DNA of 35,216 nt from Akkermansiaceae bacterium (GTDB lineage Bacteria; Verrucomicrobiota; Verrucomicrobiia; Verrucomicrobiales; Akkermansiaceae). The stretch spans positions 1 to 35,216 of the forward strand of contig JALRFY010000197.1 of NCBI GenBank assembly GCA_023253625.1. The letters run 5' to 3'. Positions 1 through 7,874 of this stretch are shown one piece after another. Within the stretch, counting starts at the first letter, position 1. Each line of letters opens with the position of its first letter. The translations under genes were made by a program, and so were the position numbers. A model generated the notes under the pieces. It was not told where the DNA came from, did not search any database, and worked only from the letters and a program-made list of their open reading frames with translations.

Positions 1-1
1 C

Positions 2-145
2 GGTGTCACCGCGCTGTGGTGGAAATACGTCGGCACACAAGGCAAGGTGATCGGTATCGACCGCTTCGGCCTCAGCGCCCCTGGCGGCACCGTCTTCAAG
101 GAACTCGGTATCACCAAGGATGCCGTGGTCGAGGCCGCGAGGTGA
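2..145 (+). CDS. tkt: Transketolase, C-terminal fragment (5' end outside window)
   Basis: Open frame from the window edge: GVTALWWKYVGTQGKVIGIDRFGLSAPGGTVFKELGITKDAVVEAAR*; matches the transketolase C-terminus (IGIDRFGxSAPxxxxFKExGIT). Confidence 0.9.
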   Translation, partial: GVTALWWKYVGTQGKVIGIDRFGLSAPGGTVFKELGITKDAVVEAAR

Positions 146-541
146 CCGGCCTTTCTCGCCAAGGCGCTTGATTCGTGAGGATCTTGCCCTTCTCTCCGCG
201 CCATCGGGCAAGCCATGCCTTGAGGTTGTCGGTGAGCGGGCCCAGACACAGGCCGCAGTCTTCGCCTTGCTGCCCGCGATCTCGATGTGCCCGCGGTCCC
301 ATTTGAACCTCTAATCCGCAGTTGGGATTGAGGATGGGGAGCGCGCGGCCACAGATTCATTCATCATCAAAAGCAAGCCAGCCCCGATTGGATTGCGCAA
401 CAGCTTGCGATGGAGCATCCTGGCTCCGTGAGTCGACAAGTAGGCAGGGTCAAGCGCGACCGGAAACTACACAAGCAAGCCGATCAACTGGAGAAAATGT
501 TACAATGCGGGGACTCGAGAGACCTTGTTCGGCAATGGATA

Positions 542-711
542 ATCTTAGAAAAAGAAATGGAACCGCAGATGGACGTTAATGGACACAGATTATCAAAGAG
601 TTGGATCGATTCCACAACTCACCTTTTGGATGCGTCGTGGATTTACCACAAGCCTCTGAGAATTAACGTTTATCTGCGTTCATCTGCGGTTCATTTTTCC
701 ATTTAGGATAA
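542..711 (+). repeat. ~170-bp dispersed inverted-repeat element, copy 1
   Basis: Ends are imperfect inverted repeats (AACCGCAGATGGACGTTAAT ... CGTTTATCTGCGTTCATCTGCGGTT). Homologous along its length to the reverse complement of 31343-31509. Confidence 0.8.
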
Positions 712-739
712 TAGACACCATCCTAAAGTGATGTAGGAT
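703..739 (+). promoter_or_regulatory. Candidate operator for the downstream toxin-antitoxin operon
   Basis: TTAGGAT (703-709) / ATCCTAA (720-726) perfect 7-bp inverted repeat, plus a third half-site TAGGAT (734-739), directly before the antitoxin ATG at 747. Confidence 0.5.
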
Positions 740-746
740 TTACAGC

Positions 747-1004
747 ATGATACGCACCCAGATCCAACTTCCGGACGAGCTTTACCAGCGAGCCAAAGCC
801 TTCGCGGCACAGCGGGAACTCTCGCTAGCTGAGGTCACTCGCCGTGGCTTGGAACTGTTTCTCGACCGCTTCCCAAGCACCGAGCCAGCACGTGGCACTT
901 GGACGCTTCCTCGGGTTGATGCGGGCGGAATCATGGTTCCCTTGGAATCCCTTCGCACCATCACGGCGGATCACGAAAGCAATCGCAGCCTCGCCGACCG
1001 ATGA
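747..1004 (+). CDS. Ribbon-helix-helix type antitoxin (VapB/CopG-like)
   Basis: 85 aa, MIRTQIQLPDELYQRAKAFAAQRELSLAEVTRRGLELFL is a typical RHH N-terminus; overlaps the PIN ORF by 4 bp (ATGA). Confidence 0.85.
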   Translation: MIRTQIQLPDELYQRAKAFAAQRELSLAEVTRRGLELFLDRFPSTEPARGTWTLPRVDAGGIMVPLESLRTITADHESNRSLADR

Positions 1005-1444
1005 TTTCGCTGGATGCCAACATCCTTTTACCCGCCGTCGAGTCCCGCAATGCCCATCACCCCAAGGCGGCGGCGTTTCTGGAATCCCTCCAGGAACGCC
1101 AGGACGTCGCGATCTGCGAATTCATCTTGCTCGAACTCTACGTGCTGCTGCGGAACCCCGCCGTGCTTGCCAAGCCTCTCTCGCCCGCCGCCGCCGCCGA
1201 TGTCTGCGAGGCCTTTCGCCAACACCCCCGTTGGCAGATCATCGGCTTTCCGCCCGACAGCCGTAATTTTCATGACATCTTCTGGCCAAAACTCCGCGAA
1301 GCCGACTTCGCCCGCCGCTGCGCCTACGATTGGCGGGCCGCGCTCCTCCTCATCCAGCAAGGCGTCACCGACTTCGCAACCGTCAACGAAAAGGACTTCC
1401 GCGACTGCGGCTTCAGGCGGGTCTGGAATCCGCTTGCGGATTGA
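1001..1444 (+). CDS. vapC: PIN-domain toxin (VapC family)
   Basis: 147 aa, MISLDANILLPAVE...FILLELYVLLRNP...FATVNEKDF matches the PIN fold acidic pattern; coupled to the RHH antitoxin. Confidence 0.85.
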   Translation: MISLDANILLPAVESRNAHHPKAAAFLESLQERQDVAICEFILLELYVLLRNPAVLAKPLSPAAAADVCEAFRQHPRWQIIGFPPDSRNFHDIFWPKLREADFARRCAYDWRAALLLIQQGVTDFATVNEKDFRDCGFRRVWNPLAD

Positions 1445-1542
1445 ACCCCATGAAAAACGAAATCGTCGATTGCCACTGACTCCAACCTGAAACCGCACTC
1501 TCCCTTTCTCAAAACCCGAGCCTTCACCCGGAAAAGCGGCAG

Positions 1543-1640
1543 GGACCTTTTTCCGAAAGGTCCGGCGCGTGGGCCGCGAATGAACGGCTGGGTCGCCGCG
1601 TTCCGCCCACTTATCGCCAACGGCGCCAACCGTTCATTTG
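1543..1640. repeat. Pair of inverted repeats in a long non-coding gap
   Basis: GGACCTTT-ttccg-AAAGGTCC (1543-1563), perfect 8-bp stem; AATGAACGGCTGG (~1579) versus CCAACCGTTCATT (~1627-1639), one mismatch. Confidence 0.5.
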
Positions 1641-2103
1641 TACCAATGAACCATGCACGCAGCATCCCGATGCCCTTCCACGCCCTCGGCGGCGGCAAGG
1701 ACAAGATCCGGGAACGCTTCACTGCCGTCGGCCAACCGTCGCGCGCCATGGCCACCACTCTGGGTGGATGAACAGGGAGGCGCTGCCTGTGCTCGCTCTG
1801 GCCAAGCGGCGTATTAGGAAAAGGAGCGGACTGAGCGCAATCTCACCATAAACAGCAAGTTGGCGCTCGCCAGCCCCAGTAAATCTTTGAATCCATGGAC
1901 TACTCCGGACACGCAGACTCACCGTCAAGCCATTATGTTGAAATGCATGGCCTGGGCCGAATTATGGGGTCATTAAATTTCATCGTCAAGTATCGCGTTG
2001 ATGACATATAACGTGCGAACTCGGACATCTCATCGGGGGCGGGACACCAGTCCTCCTGAAGCATTGGCTTGTAATCTCACACTCAGGCTTTAAACACCCC
2101 GCG

Positions 2104-4398
2104 ATGAATGTCCTTATCGTCGAGTCGGCAGCCAAGACGCGCACCATCCAGAAATACCTGGGTTCCGATTGGCGGGTATTGGCGACGGGCGGCCACGTGG
2201 AAACCTTACCTCAAGACCGTGAAAAACACGGCAAGGATGCGGGCAAGGCTTACTGGGGCAACCGCCCCGGTGCACTGCCGAACCCGCCATGGGTATGGAC
2301 AGACCGGGGCGAGAAAGCGGTCCGTGAGATTCTGGAGGCCGGGGGCAAAAACCCGTCTTTCTGGATCGCCACCGACCCGGACCGCGAAGGGGAGTTCATT
2401 GCGTGGTGCCTGGAGAGGCTCCTCAAGCCCCACGGACCTACCTGCCGCGTGACTTTTCAGGAGATCACAAAGGACGCGGTGTCCGCCGCGATCGAGCAAC
2501 CCAGGCAGTTGGACCTACGGATGGTTGACAGTGCCCTTATTCGGAAGTTCGTCGACAGATTAGTCGGCTACCGCACTTCTAAGACGGCGGCGGGCGTTGT
2601 GGGACGCGGAGCATCTATGGGACGCGTTCAGACGCCGACCTTGGGATTTGTGGTTGAGCGGGAGGAGGAGCGGAAGTCTTTCGTGCCGACTTCCTATTTC
2701 GAAGTTCGGGCAACTGCGGAAGGGGTGAAGCTCAAGGTGCGTTTTCATCAGGGTGGCGACCCTCAGGCTTGGCGCGACACGACTGGGAAGATCGACACCC
2801 AGCGCACATTGGATGCCAATCTTGCCGCCGGTGCCTTCGAAGCGATTTCCGCCGCCGCAAAAGCCCGGGTAACTGGCATTCGAGCCACAACGAGATCTGC
2901 CAAACCACAGCCTCCATTCACCACCGATACGCTTCTGCAGGAGGCGGGCTCCAAATTCGGCTGGTCTCCCAAAAAAACGTCTGCATTGGCTTCTGCGTTG
3001 TATGAGGCGGGCCACATCACCTACATCCGCACGGATTCCACGCGCTTGGCAGATTCCGCGACAGAGGCAGCACGAATGGTGGTATCAGCCGCGTTTGGTG
3101 AAGATTTTCTGGGACAAGAATCATTCATAAACCAGCCAGATGGCACCATCCAGGACGCCCACGAGGCGATCCGGCCGACCCACATAGAAATTCCAGATGC
3201 CCAAGTGGAACAAGACGTGGAGACCGGACGACTCTATCGCCTGATCCGCGCGAGAACCCTGGCCAGCCAGATGCTTCCTTCAATCAGGGAAAGCCGGTCG
3301 ATCGAAGCGCAGTGCTACGGATTAGACCTTCCGCTGGTTGGCAGCGTCTCATGGCGCACCTTCACGGGCTGGGAGGCGGCGTATGCCGAGTTTCAAGATG
3401 AGGCTGCCGACCTTCCACCGGCAGCCGCCATCGCTGAAGGCGCAGTCTGGTGTTTGGATCGCCCGGCCGAGGGAGAGACCAATCCTGTTCTTGTGCAGGA
3501 TGAAACCAAGCCCCCGGGACGCTACCGGGCGCATACGCTGATTGGCCTGATGAAAAAGGCGGGAATTGGCCGGCCATCTACCTACAGCCGCACAATCGAA
3601 AAACTCGAAGAGCGCGGATTTGTGGAAATCGAGGACAAAGCCATCAAACCGACTGAGAAAGGGTGTGCCGTCTGGCTGCGAGCCGCCCCTCTTTATGCTG
3701 CCGACGATACGTCCGACGCGGGACAGGAACTTTTCAACATCCAATACACCGCCGAGATGGAGGAGGGGCTTGATCTGATTGCGGCAGGCACCGTATCCGC
3801 TCCGGACCTATGGAAACTCTGGCGCGACCAGATCCGCTTCCTTCATGAAGCAGCGAAAGCCCGCTTGAAGTCAGGCGCGTCCACCATGAAGCAGCAGGAA
3901 ACCCTAGTCCGATTGTTACCGAACGCGCCGGAGGATTTCAGCCAGCCATCCGACGTGAAGTCCTTGTCTTACCACGAAGCGGCTGGGTTGTTGGCACAAC
4001 TGCGCGAAGCTGGCGTCGAACCAGTGCCCTCATCGGCGCAACTTGATCTGATAGACAACCTGCTAAACGACCTTTCCCTCACCGGCGATGAACTTTATGA
4101 AATCATTCCGGCGGGTGATCTCGGGAAGATCCGGACCAGTGCCGCCGCCAGCCGTGTCATTGAGGATTTGAATCGATTGCACGATGAACGAAAGCCTCCC
4201 AGCGCCAGACAGCGTCTCTACATTGATGGTCTTCTGGAAAAGACAGCCATCACAGGAGAGGATGCGGCCACGCTGATTGGTCTCTCTTCGATCGGCCATC
4301 TGACTGGCGGAAGGCATGGAACCGCAAGCAAACTCATCGAGGCATTGAATAAGCGTAAGGAGGAATGCAAGACAGGGACAAATACCCCATCACGATAA
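2104..4398 (+). CDS. topA: Type IA DNA topoisomerase (TopA-like) with non-canonical C-terminus
   Basis: 764 aa; TOPRIM MNVLIVESAAKTRTIQKYL and ATDPDREGE; active-site GHITYIRTDSTRL; RPTHIEIPDA. No Cys4 zinc ribbons at the C-terminus. Confidence 0.93.
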   Translation: MNVLIVESAAKTRTIQKYLGSDWRVLATGGHVETLPQDREKHGKDAGKAYWGNRPGALPNPPWVWTDRGEKAVREILEAGGKNPSFWIATDPDREGEFIAWCLERLLKPHGPTCRVTFQEITKDAVSAAIEQPRQLDLRMVDSALIRKFVDRLVGYRTSKTAAGVVGRGASMGRVQTPTLGFVVEREEERKSFVPTSYFEVRATAEGVKLKVRFHQGGDPQAWRDTTGKIDTQRTLDANLAAGAFEAISAAAKARVTGIRATTRSAKPQPPFTTDTLLQEAGSKFGWSPKKTSALASALYEAGHITYIRTDSTRLADSATEAARMVVSAAFGEDFLGQESFINQPDGTIQDAHEAIRPTHIEIPDAQVEQDVETGRLYRLIRARTLASQMLPSIRESRSIEAQCYGLDLPLVGSVSWRTFTGWEAAYAEFQDEAADLPPAAAIAEGAVWCLDRPAEGETNPVLVQDETKPPGRYRAHTLIGLMKKAGIGRPSTYSRTIEKLEERGFVEIEDKAIKPTEKGCAVWLRAAPLYAADDTSDAGQELFNIQYTAEMEEGLDLIAAGTVSAPDLWKLWRDQIRFLHEAAKARLKSGASTMKQQETLVRLLPNAPEDFSQPSDVKSLSYHEAAGLLAQLREAGVEPVPSSAQLDLIDNLLNDLSLTGDELYEIIPAGDLGKIRTSAAASRVIEDLNRLHDERKPPSARQRLYIDGLLEKTAITGEDAATLIGLSSIGHLTGGRHGTASKLIEALNKRKEECKTGTNTPSR

Positions 4399-4427
4399 AA
4401 TACGCCTGATTTAAGAACACAACATAG

Positions 4428-4442
4428 TTGTCTAATAGACAA
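4428..4442. terminator. Small hairpin between convergent genes, possible bidirectional terminator
   Basis: TTGTCT-AAT-AGACAA inverted repeat in the 55-bp gap between the convergent topoisomerase and HEPN genes. Confidence 0.3.
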
Positions 4443-4453
4443 TCAAAACAGAG

Positions 4454-6226
4454 TTACAGTTCGCCGTAAGTTTCTTTCAAATATCTGAGATCCTCTTCCC
4501 ATTCGGCGATGGCAAGATCCATGTCACTGCTACGGCGGCGCCTTGCATTTTTAGCGAAGGTAGCCAGGCTATTAGCGATTTTTTTCAGGCGTAACTCACT
4601 CTTGGGCTCGCCCCATTCAGCCATGTATTCGTGAGACTGGACCTTTGGAAGTCTTTCGTTGAATACATAATCAAGAACCTGCTGCCGCCTGTTGCGATAA
4701 GCACCCTTCTGGCCAACGGCGTATCCCATGAACTTCAAAAGACCTTCTTCATAATCAAAGTGATTAAGGCTCAACGCGGACGATGAATCTCCGATGACGG
4801 CCGTTGACGGCCATTTGAAGGATTGAGGTTTTTCTGCACTCAGTGCGGAAAGCCTGTCAGCCAGCCTTTTGTAAAGGTTCAGCGCTTTCCTCGACTTCCG
4901 AAACTTTAGTTCAGAAAGCACTTTCTGCAGATGGTCCATGTCACCGAAACGAGTTTGGGCCAAGGCCTCGAGTTCGCTCCAGTTGAGTGTGACGTAAGGT
5001 CGGGCTTCTTGATTTATTGGAAGAGTTTTTTGGGTAACTAATTTTCTTTGGGGCGTAATCTTAAAATCATGCGCCATAGAAAGCAGCGTCGTCAGAACAA
5101 ATGCCGCCGCGGGCGTGACGATATCATCTAAAGAAAATGTGACAGCTAGCCAATTGTGCGTATGGTTCGTTTCACCAAACAGTTCCCCTCTACGACCGAC
5201 GGCATGCGCGCCGAGCCCGATGAGTAGCACAGAGGTGTCGATTCCGTTAACTCGGTCGATTTCAGCCAAGGACATACAGTATCTGCTTGCTCGCTTGCCG
5301 CCTTTGCGAAGTGCCACTCGCAAATCCATGGTGAGCTGTCCATCACTCAGACGGCGAATACCGACGCGTAGGCGACGCACTATGTCATCCCAAACGATTG
5401 GAGAAGCAAGCCGCGACTCACAGAATACTTGGCCGAACTCTCCCTCACCCTCATCATCCATAAGGACTACATGAATAATGAAATCACAGCCATCGGGGCC
5501 ACTGACTTGCCAGGGTATCGCTGTCGCCGCCACGGCTCTTCCATCAAAGCTCGTGATCTCCGTATTCATAGATTCACCCGGACCGATGAGTTGAAAACTC
5601 CCAACCGAGATTCCCTTTAAGGTCTTGCTGGCAGCATGCGCCTTACCTTCTTTAATTGGAGAGAGGATATGCCGGGCAGCGATTTTCTGAGTAACCGAAT
5701 GGTCGGCCTCCTCCTTTCTCGCAGGTTTTTTTATGACTTCTGGCAGAATCTTAATTGACTCAGCAATTCCCGAGGCCATCTGGATCAGCATCGCCTGTTT
5801 GATTTCCCTCAGGGCGTCGATGGTCGCCTTATTGGCCCCGATCGCAATTAGGAACCTCTCCAGTGTATCGATGTGCCGATAAGCATCTGCCACAGGGATG
5901 TCAGTGCCCCCGCTGGCATGGTGCGCCAAGGAGTGGCGCAGGTCCGAGACTTCCTTGGCGTGGGTACGGACTTCACTTGGTAGCTGCGCCGCGTGTGAGA
6001 GCTCTGCCCAGTTTCGATCGAAAACCCGCAAGAGTGCGGCAATGTCAAGACCGTCTAGACTTTTGATGCCTCGGGTGCGCACCTGGCCCTGTTGGCCGTA
6101 GGTGAGTTGATTGACGACATGGCTGGACCACCACGAATCACCACCGATGCCAGGAACTCGTGCATTTAGGAAACGCACGAGTTCAGTGGCGGCTTTGCGA
6201 AGCTGGTTATGGAGGATGGTCTGCAT
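4454..6226 (-). CDS. Large HEPN (Swt1-like) domain protein of unknown function
   Basis: 590 aa; N-terminal helical region with LDIAALLRVFDRNWAEL...KEVSDLRHSLAHH, containing R-x4-H (R97-H102). The C-terminus EYMAEWGEPKSELRLKKIANSLATFAKNARRRRSSDMDLAIAEWEEDLRYLKETY looks like a conserved domain. Confidence 0.7.
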   Translation of the reverse strand: MQTILHNQLRKAATELVRFLNARVPGIGGDSWWSSHVVNQLTYGQQGQVRTRGIKSLDGLDIAALLRVFDRNWAELSHAAQLPSEVRTHAKEVSDLRHSLAHHASGGTDIPVADAYRHIDTLERFLIAIGANKATIDALREIKQAMLIQMASGIAESIKILPEVIKKPARKEEADHSVTQKIAARHILSPIKEGKAHAASKTLKGISVGSFQLIGPGESMNTEITSFDGRAVAATAIPWQVSGPDGCDFIIHVVLMDDEGEGEFGQVFCESRLASPIVWDDIVRRLRVGIRRLSDGQLTMDLRVALRKGGKRASRYCMSLAEIDRVNGIDTSVLLIGLGAHAVGRRGELFGETNHTHNWLAVTFSLDDIVTPAAAFVLTTLLSMAHDFKITPQRKLVTQKTLPINQEARPYVTLNWSELEALAQTRFGDMDHLQKVLSELKFRKSRKALNLYKRLADRLSALSAEKPQSFKWPSTAVIGDSSSALSLNHFDYEEGLLKFMGYAVGQKGAYRNRRQQVLDYVFNERLPKVQSHEYMAEWGEPKSELRLKKIANSLATFAKNARRRRSSDMDLAIAEWEEDLRYLKETYGEL

Positions 6227-6229
6227 GGC

Positions 6230-6541
6230 TCAGTGTCTCACTACAATGGGTTCCAAGCCCATATCCCTAAGGTCGAAAAGGATGTCCTTGAGGTATTCTT
6301 CGGTGCCATGCCCGGTGGGGTGACAGACCACGGTGACTTTTCGGCTGGTATCTGATAAGCGCTCCCTAAGATTTTGGCTGGCAAAAATTTCTTGGAGGTC
6401 GCCCCGCAAGTAATGTGGATTCTGCGGGTGCGGATTCTTGAGCTGATTCGCTCCCTCCATCCAAACGAGACAGGGAACAAAGACAGCGGCCAGCGACAGG
6501 TCGGTGGCTTCGTGAGTAGGAAAAACGAGTGTGAATTTCAT
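6230..6541 (-). CDS. Small hypothetical protein (~103 aa, alpha/beta-looking)
   Basis: MKFTLVFPTHEATDLSLAAVFVPCLVW...RKVTVVCHPTGHGTEEYLKDILFDLRDMGLEPIVVRH*; ends 3 nt before the HEPN ATG. An alternative start lies at 6592. Confidence 0.6.
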   Translation of the reverse strand: MKFTLVFPTHEATDLSLAAVFVPCLVWMEGANQLKNPHPQNPHYLRGDLQEIFASQNLRERLSDTSRKVTVVCHPTGHGTEEYLKDILFDLRDMGLEPIVVRH

Positions 6542-6578
6542 GTATGGTTTGTCTAATTTAGGGTTGTTTCTGCAATGT

Positions 6579-6827
6579 CTACCGCACTTCATGATCGATG
6601 TGAATTGTAGGGAGTTGGGACAATGTTTCGAGGAGCGTAAGCGGATGGAATGATGGGAAGACTACTCTCAGACGGCCGGTCTGAATCAGGGATATCACGT
6701 CAAGTATCCTTCTGGCAGCCTTGGGAATGTTGCCACGGCTAATGTCCTGCAACGCGGTCTTGAGGATGGAACAGGTCTCTCGAAGCATTGATAGAACGGC
6801 TAGTGGATTTTGTGGTGGGTTATTCAT
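6579..6827 (-). CDS. Small hypothetical protein (82 aa)
   Basis: MNNPPQNPLAVLSMLRETCSILKTALQDISRGNIPKAARRILDVISLIQTG...; begins by ATGA overlap with the upstream micro-ORF and lies in the same operon. Confidence 0.5.
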   Translation of the reverse strand: MNNPPQNPLAVLSMLRETCSILKTALQDISRGNIPKAARRILDVISLIQTGRLRVVFPSFHPLTLLETLSQLPTIHIDHEVR

Positions 6828-6901
6828 GATTTGGTTTGGTTTTCGTTAGCAAAGGCTCCGGGCCAGCCGCCGTGTTCGATGACTGGGTCGATCTCAGCCA
6901 T
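6824..6901 (-). CDS. Possible micro-ORF (25 aa) or gene remnant
   Basis: MAEIDPVIEHGGWPGAFANENQTKS*; start overlaps the RhuM 3' end, stop overlaps the next ATG (ATGA). Confidence 0.25.
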   Translation of the reverse strand: MAEIDPVIEHGGWPGAFANENQTKS

Positions 6902-7874
6902 GAGGCGGTAGGTTTTTAATGGCTTGGTCGAAGTCAGATTCGAGCATGCGATCTTCCTTTCGGCGGAATGCCGTGAACTCATCTTCGGCATGTTCTTTGG
7001 CGAGATCTGCGGAGACTTTGCCGGCATTTTTCAGCACTTCGCGGTCGTTGAGGGTGAGGAAACCTTCGAGCTTGGTGATCCAGTCCTGCATGGACATGGG
7101 AATCCGGCGCTCTGCCTGGGATTGGGCGAAGATGAGATATTGCTCCACCAGGTTGTTCAGGGCGCGGAGTTCGTCTTCGTTCAAATAGTTCTTGGCGATG
7201 CCGACATCGGACTTGCGGATGCGGACGCCTTCCCAGTTGGTGAGACCCATGTTCGGCAGGGTTCGGTCGGCACGGGAGACGATGACCTCGGCGGCGGTCT
7301 GGCCGTGGATGGCGTAGTGAACCTTGTTTTGGACGGTGGCGTAAAAGGTCTGGGTCAGCGGCGCATCCTTGTCGTAATCAATGCTGGTGGCGTAGATGTC
7401 GGTGATTTTCTGGTAAAACCGCCGCTCGCTGGTGCGGATGTCTTGGATGCGGCGCGTCAGCTCCTCGAAGTAATCGTTGCCCTCCTGCGGGTTTTTCAGA
7501 CGGTCATCATCGAGCACGAAACCCTTGGTGATGTATTCCTTGAGCTTGTCTGCCGCCCATTGGCGGAAACGCACGGCCATGGGGCTGCGCACGCGGAAGC
7601 CGAGCGCGAGCACCATGTCGAGATTGTAGCACTCCACTTCGCGAGTCACTTCACGAGTGCCTTCGATTTGAACTGTTCGGAATAACCGAACAGTTGCCTC
7701 AGGCTCCAGTTCCCCGTCCTCGAATATGTGTTTGATGTGTTCGCTGATGGTTCCCTTGGCCTTGCCGAAAAGCTCGGTGAGCTGTTTTTGGCTCAGCCAG
7801 ACGGTCTGGTTTTCCAGCCGCACGTCCAACTTCGTGCGCCCGTCTTCGCTTTGGTAAAGGATGACTTGGCTCAT
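6894..7874 (-). CDS. RhuM family protein
   Basis: 326 aa: MSQVILYQSEDGRTKLDVRLENQTVWLSQKQLTELFGKAKGTISEHIKHIFEDGEL...VECYNLDMVLALGFRVRSPMAVRFRQWA is a hallmark of RhuM (virulence RhuM / KilA-N-like) proteins. Confidence 0.92.
   Translation of the reverse strand: MSQVILYQSEDGRTKLDVRLENQTVWLSQKQLTELFGKAKGTISEHIKHIFEDGELEPEATVRLFRTVQIEGTREVTREVECYNLDMVLALGFRVRSPMAVRFRQWAADKLKEYITKGFVLDDDRLKNPQEGNDYFEELTRRIQDIRTSERRFYQKITDIYATSIDYDKDAPLTQTFYATVQNKVHYAIHGQTAAEVIVSRADRTLPNMGLTNWEGVRIRKSDVGIAKNYLNEDELRALNNLVEQYLIFAQSQAERRIPMSMQDWITKLEGFLTLNDREVLKNAGKVSADLAKEHAEDEFTAFRRKEDRMLESDFDQAIKNLPPHG

Noticed and set aside
1543-1640. Integron attC site after vapC
   Set aside because: Hairpins are present next to a toxin-antitoxin pair, but no RYYYAAC/GTTRRRY core boxes or integrase were seen.
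6230-6827. MNT antitoxin for the HEPN protein
   Set aside because: Neither small protein contains a nucleotidyltransferase GSxxxGxxxxxSD-like motif, so a standard HEPN-MNT assignment is unsupported.
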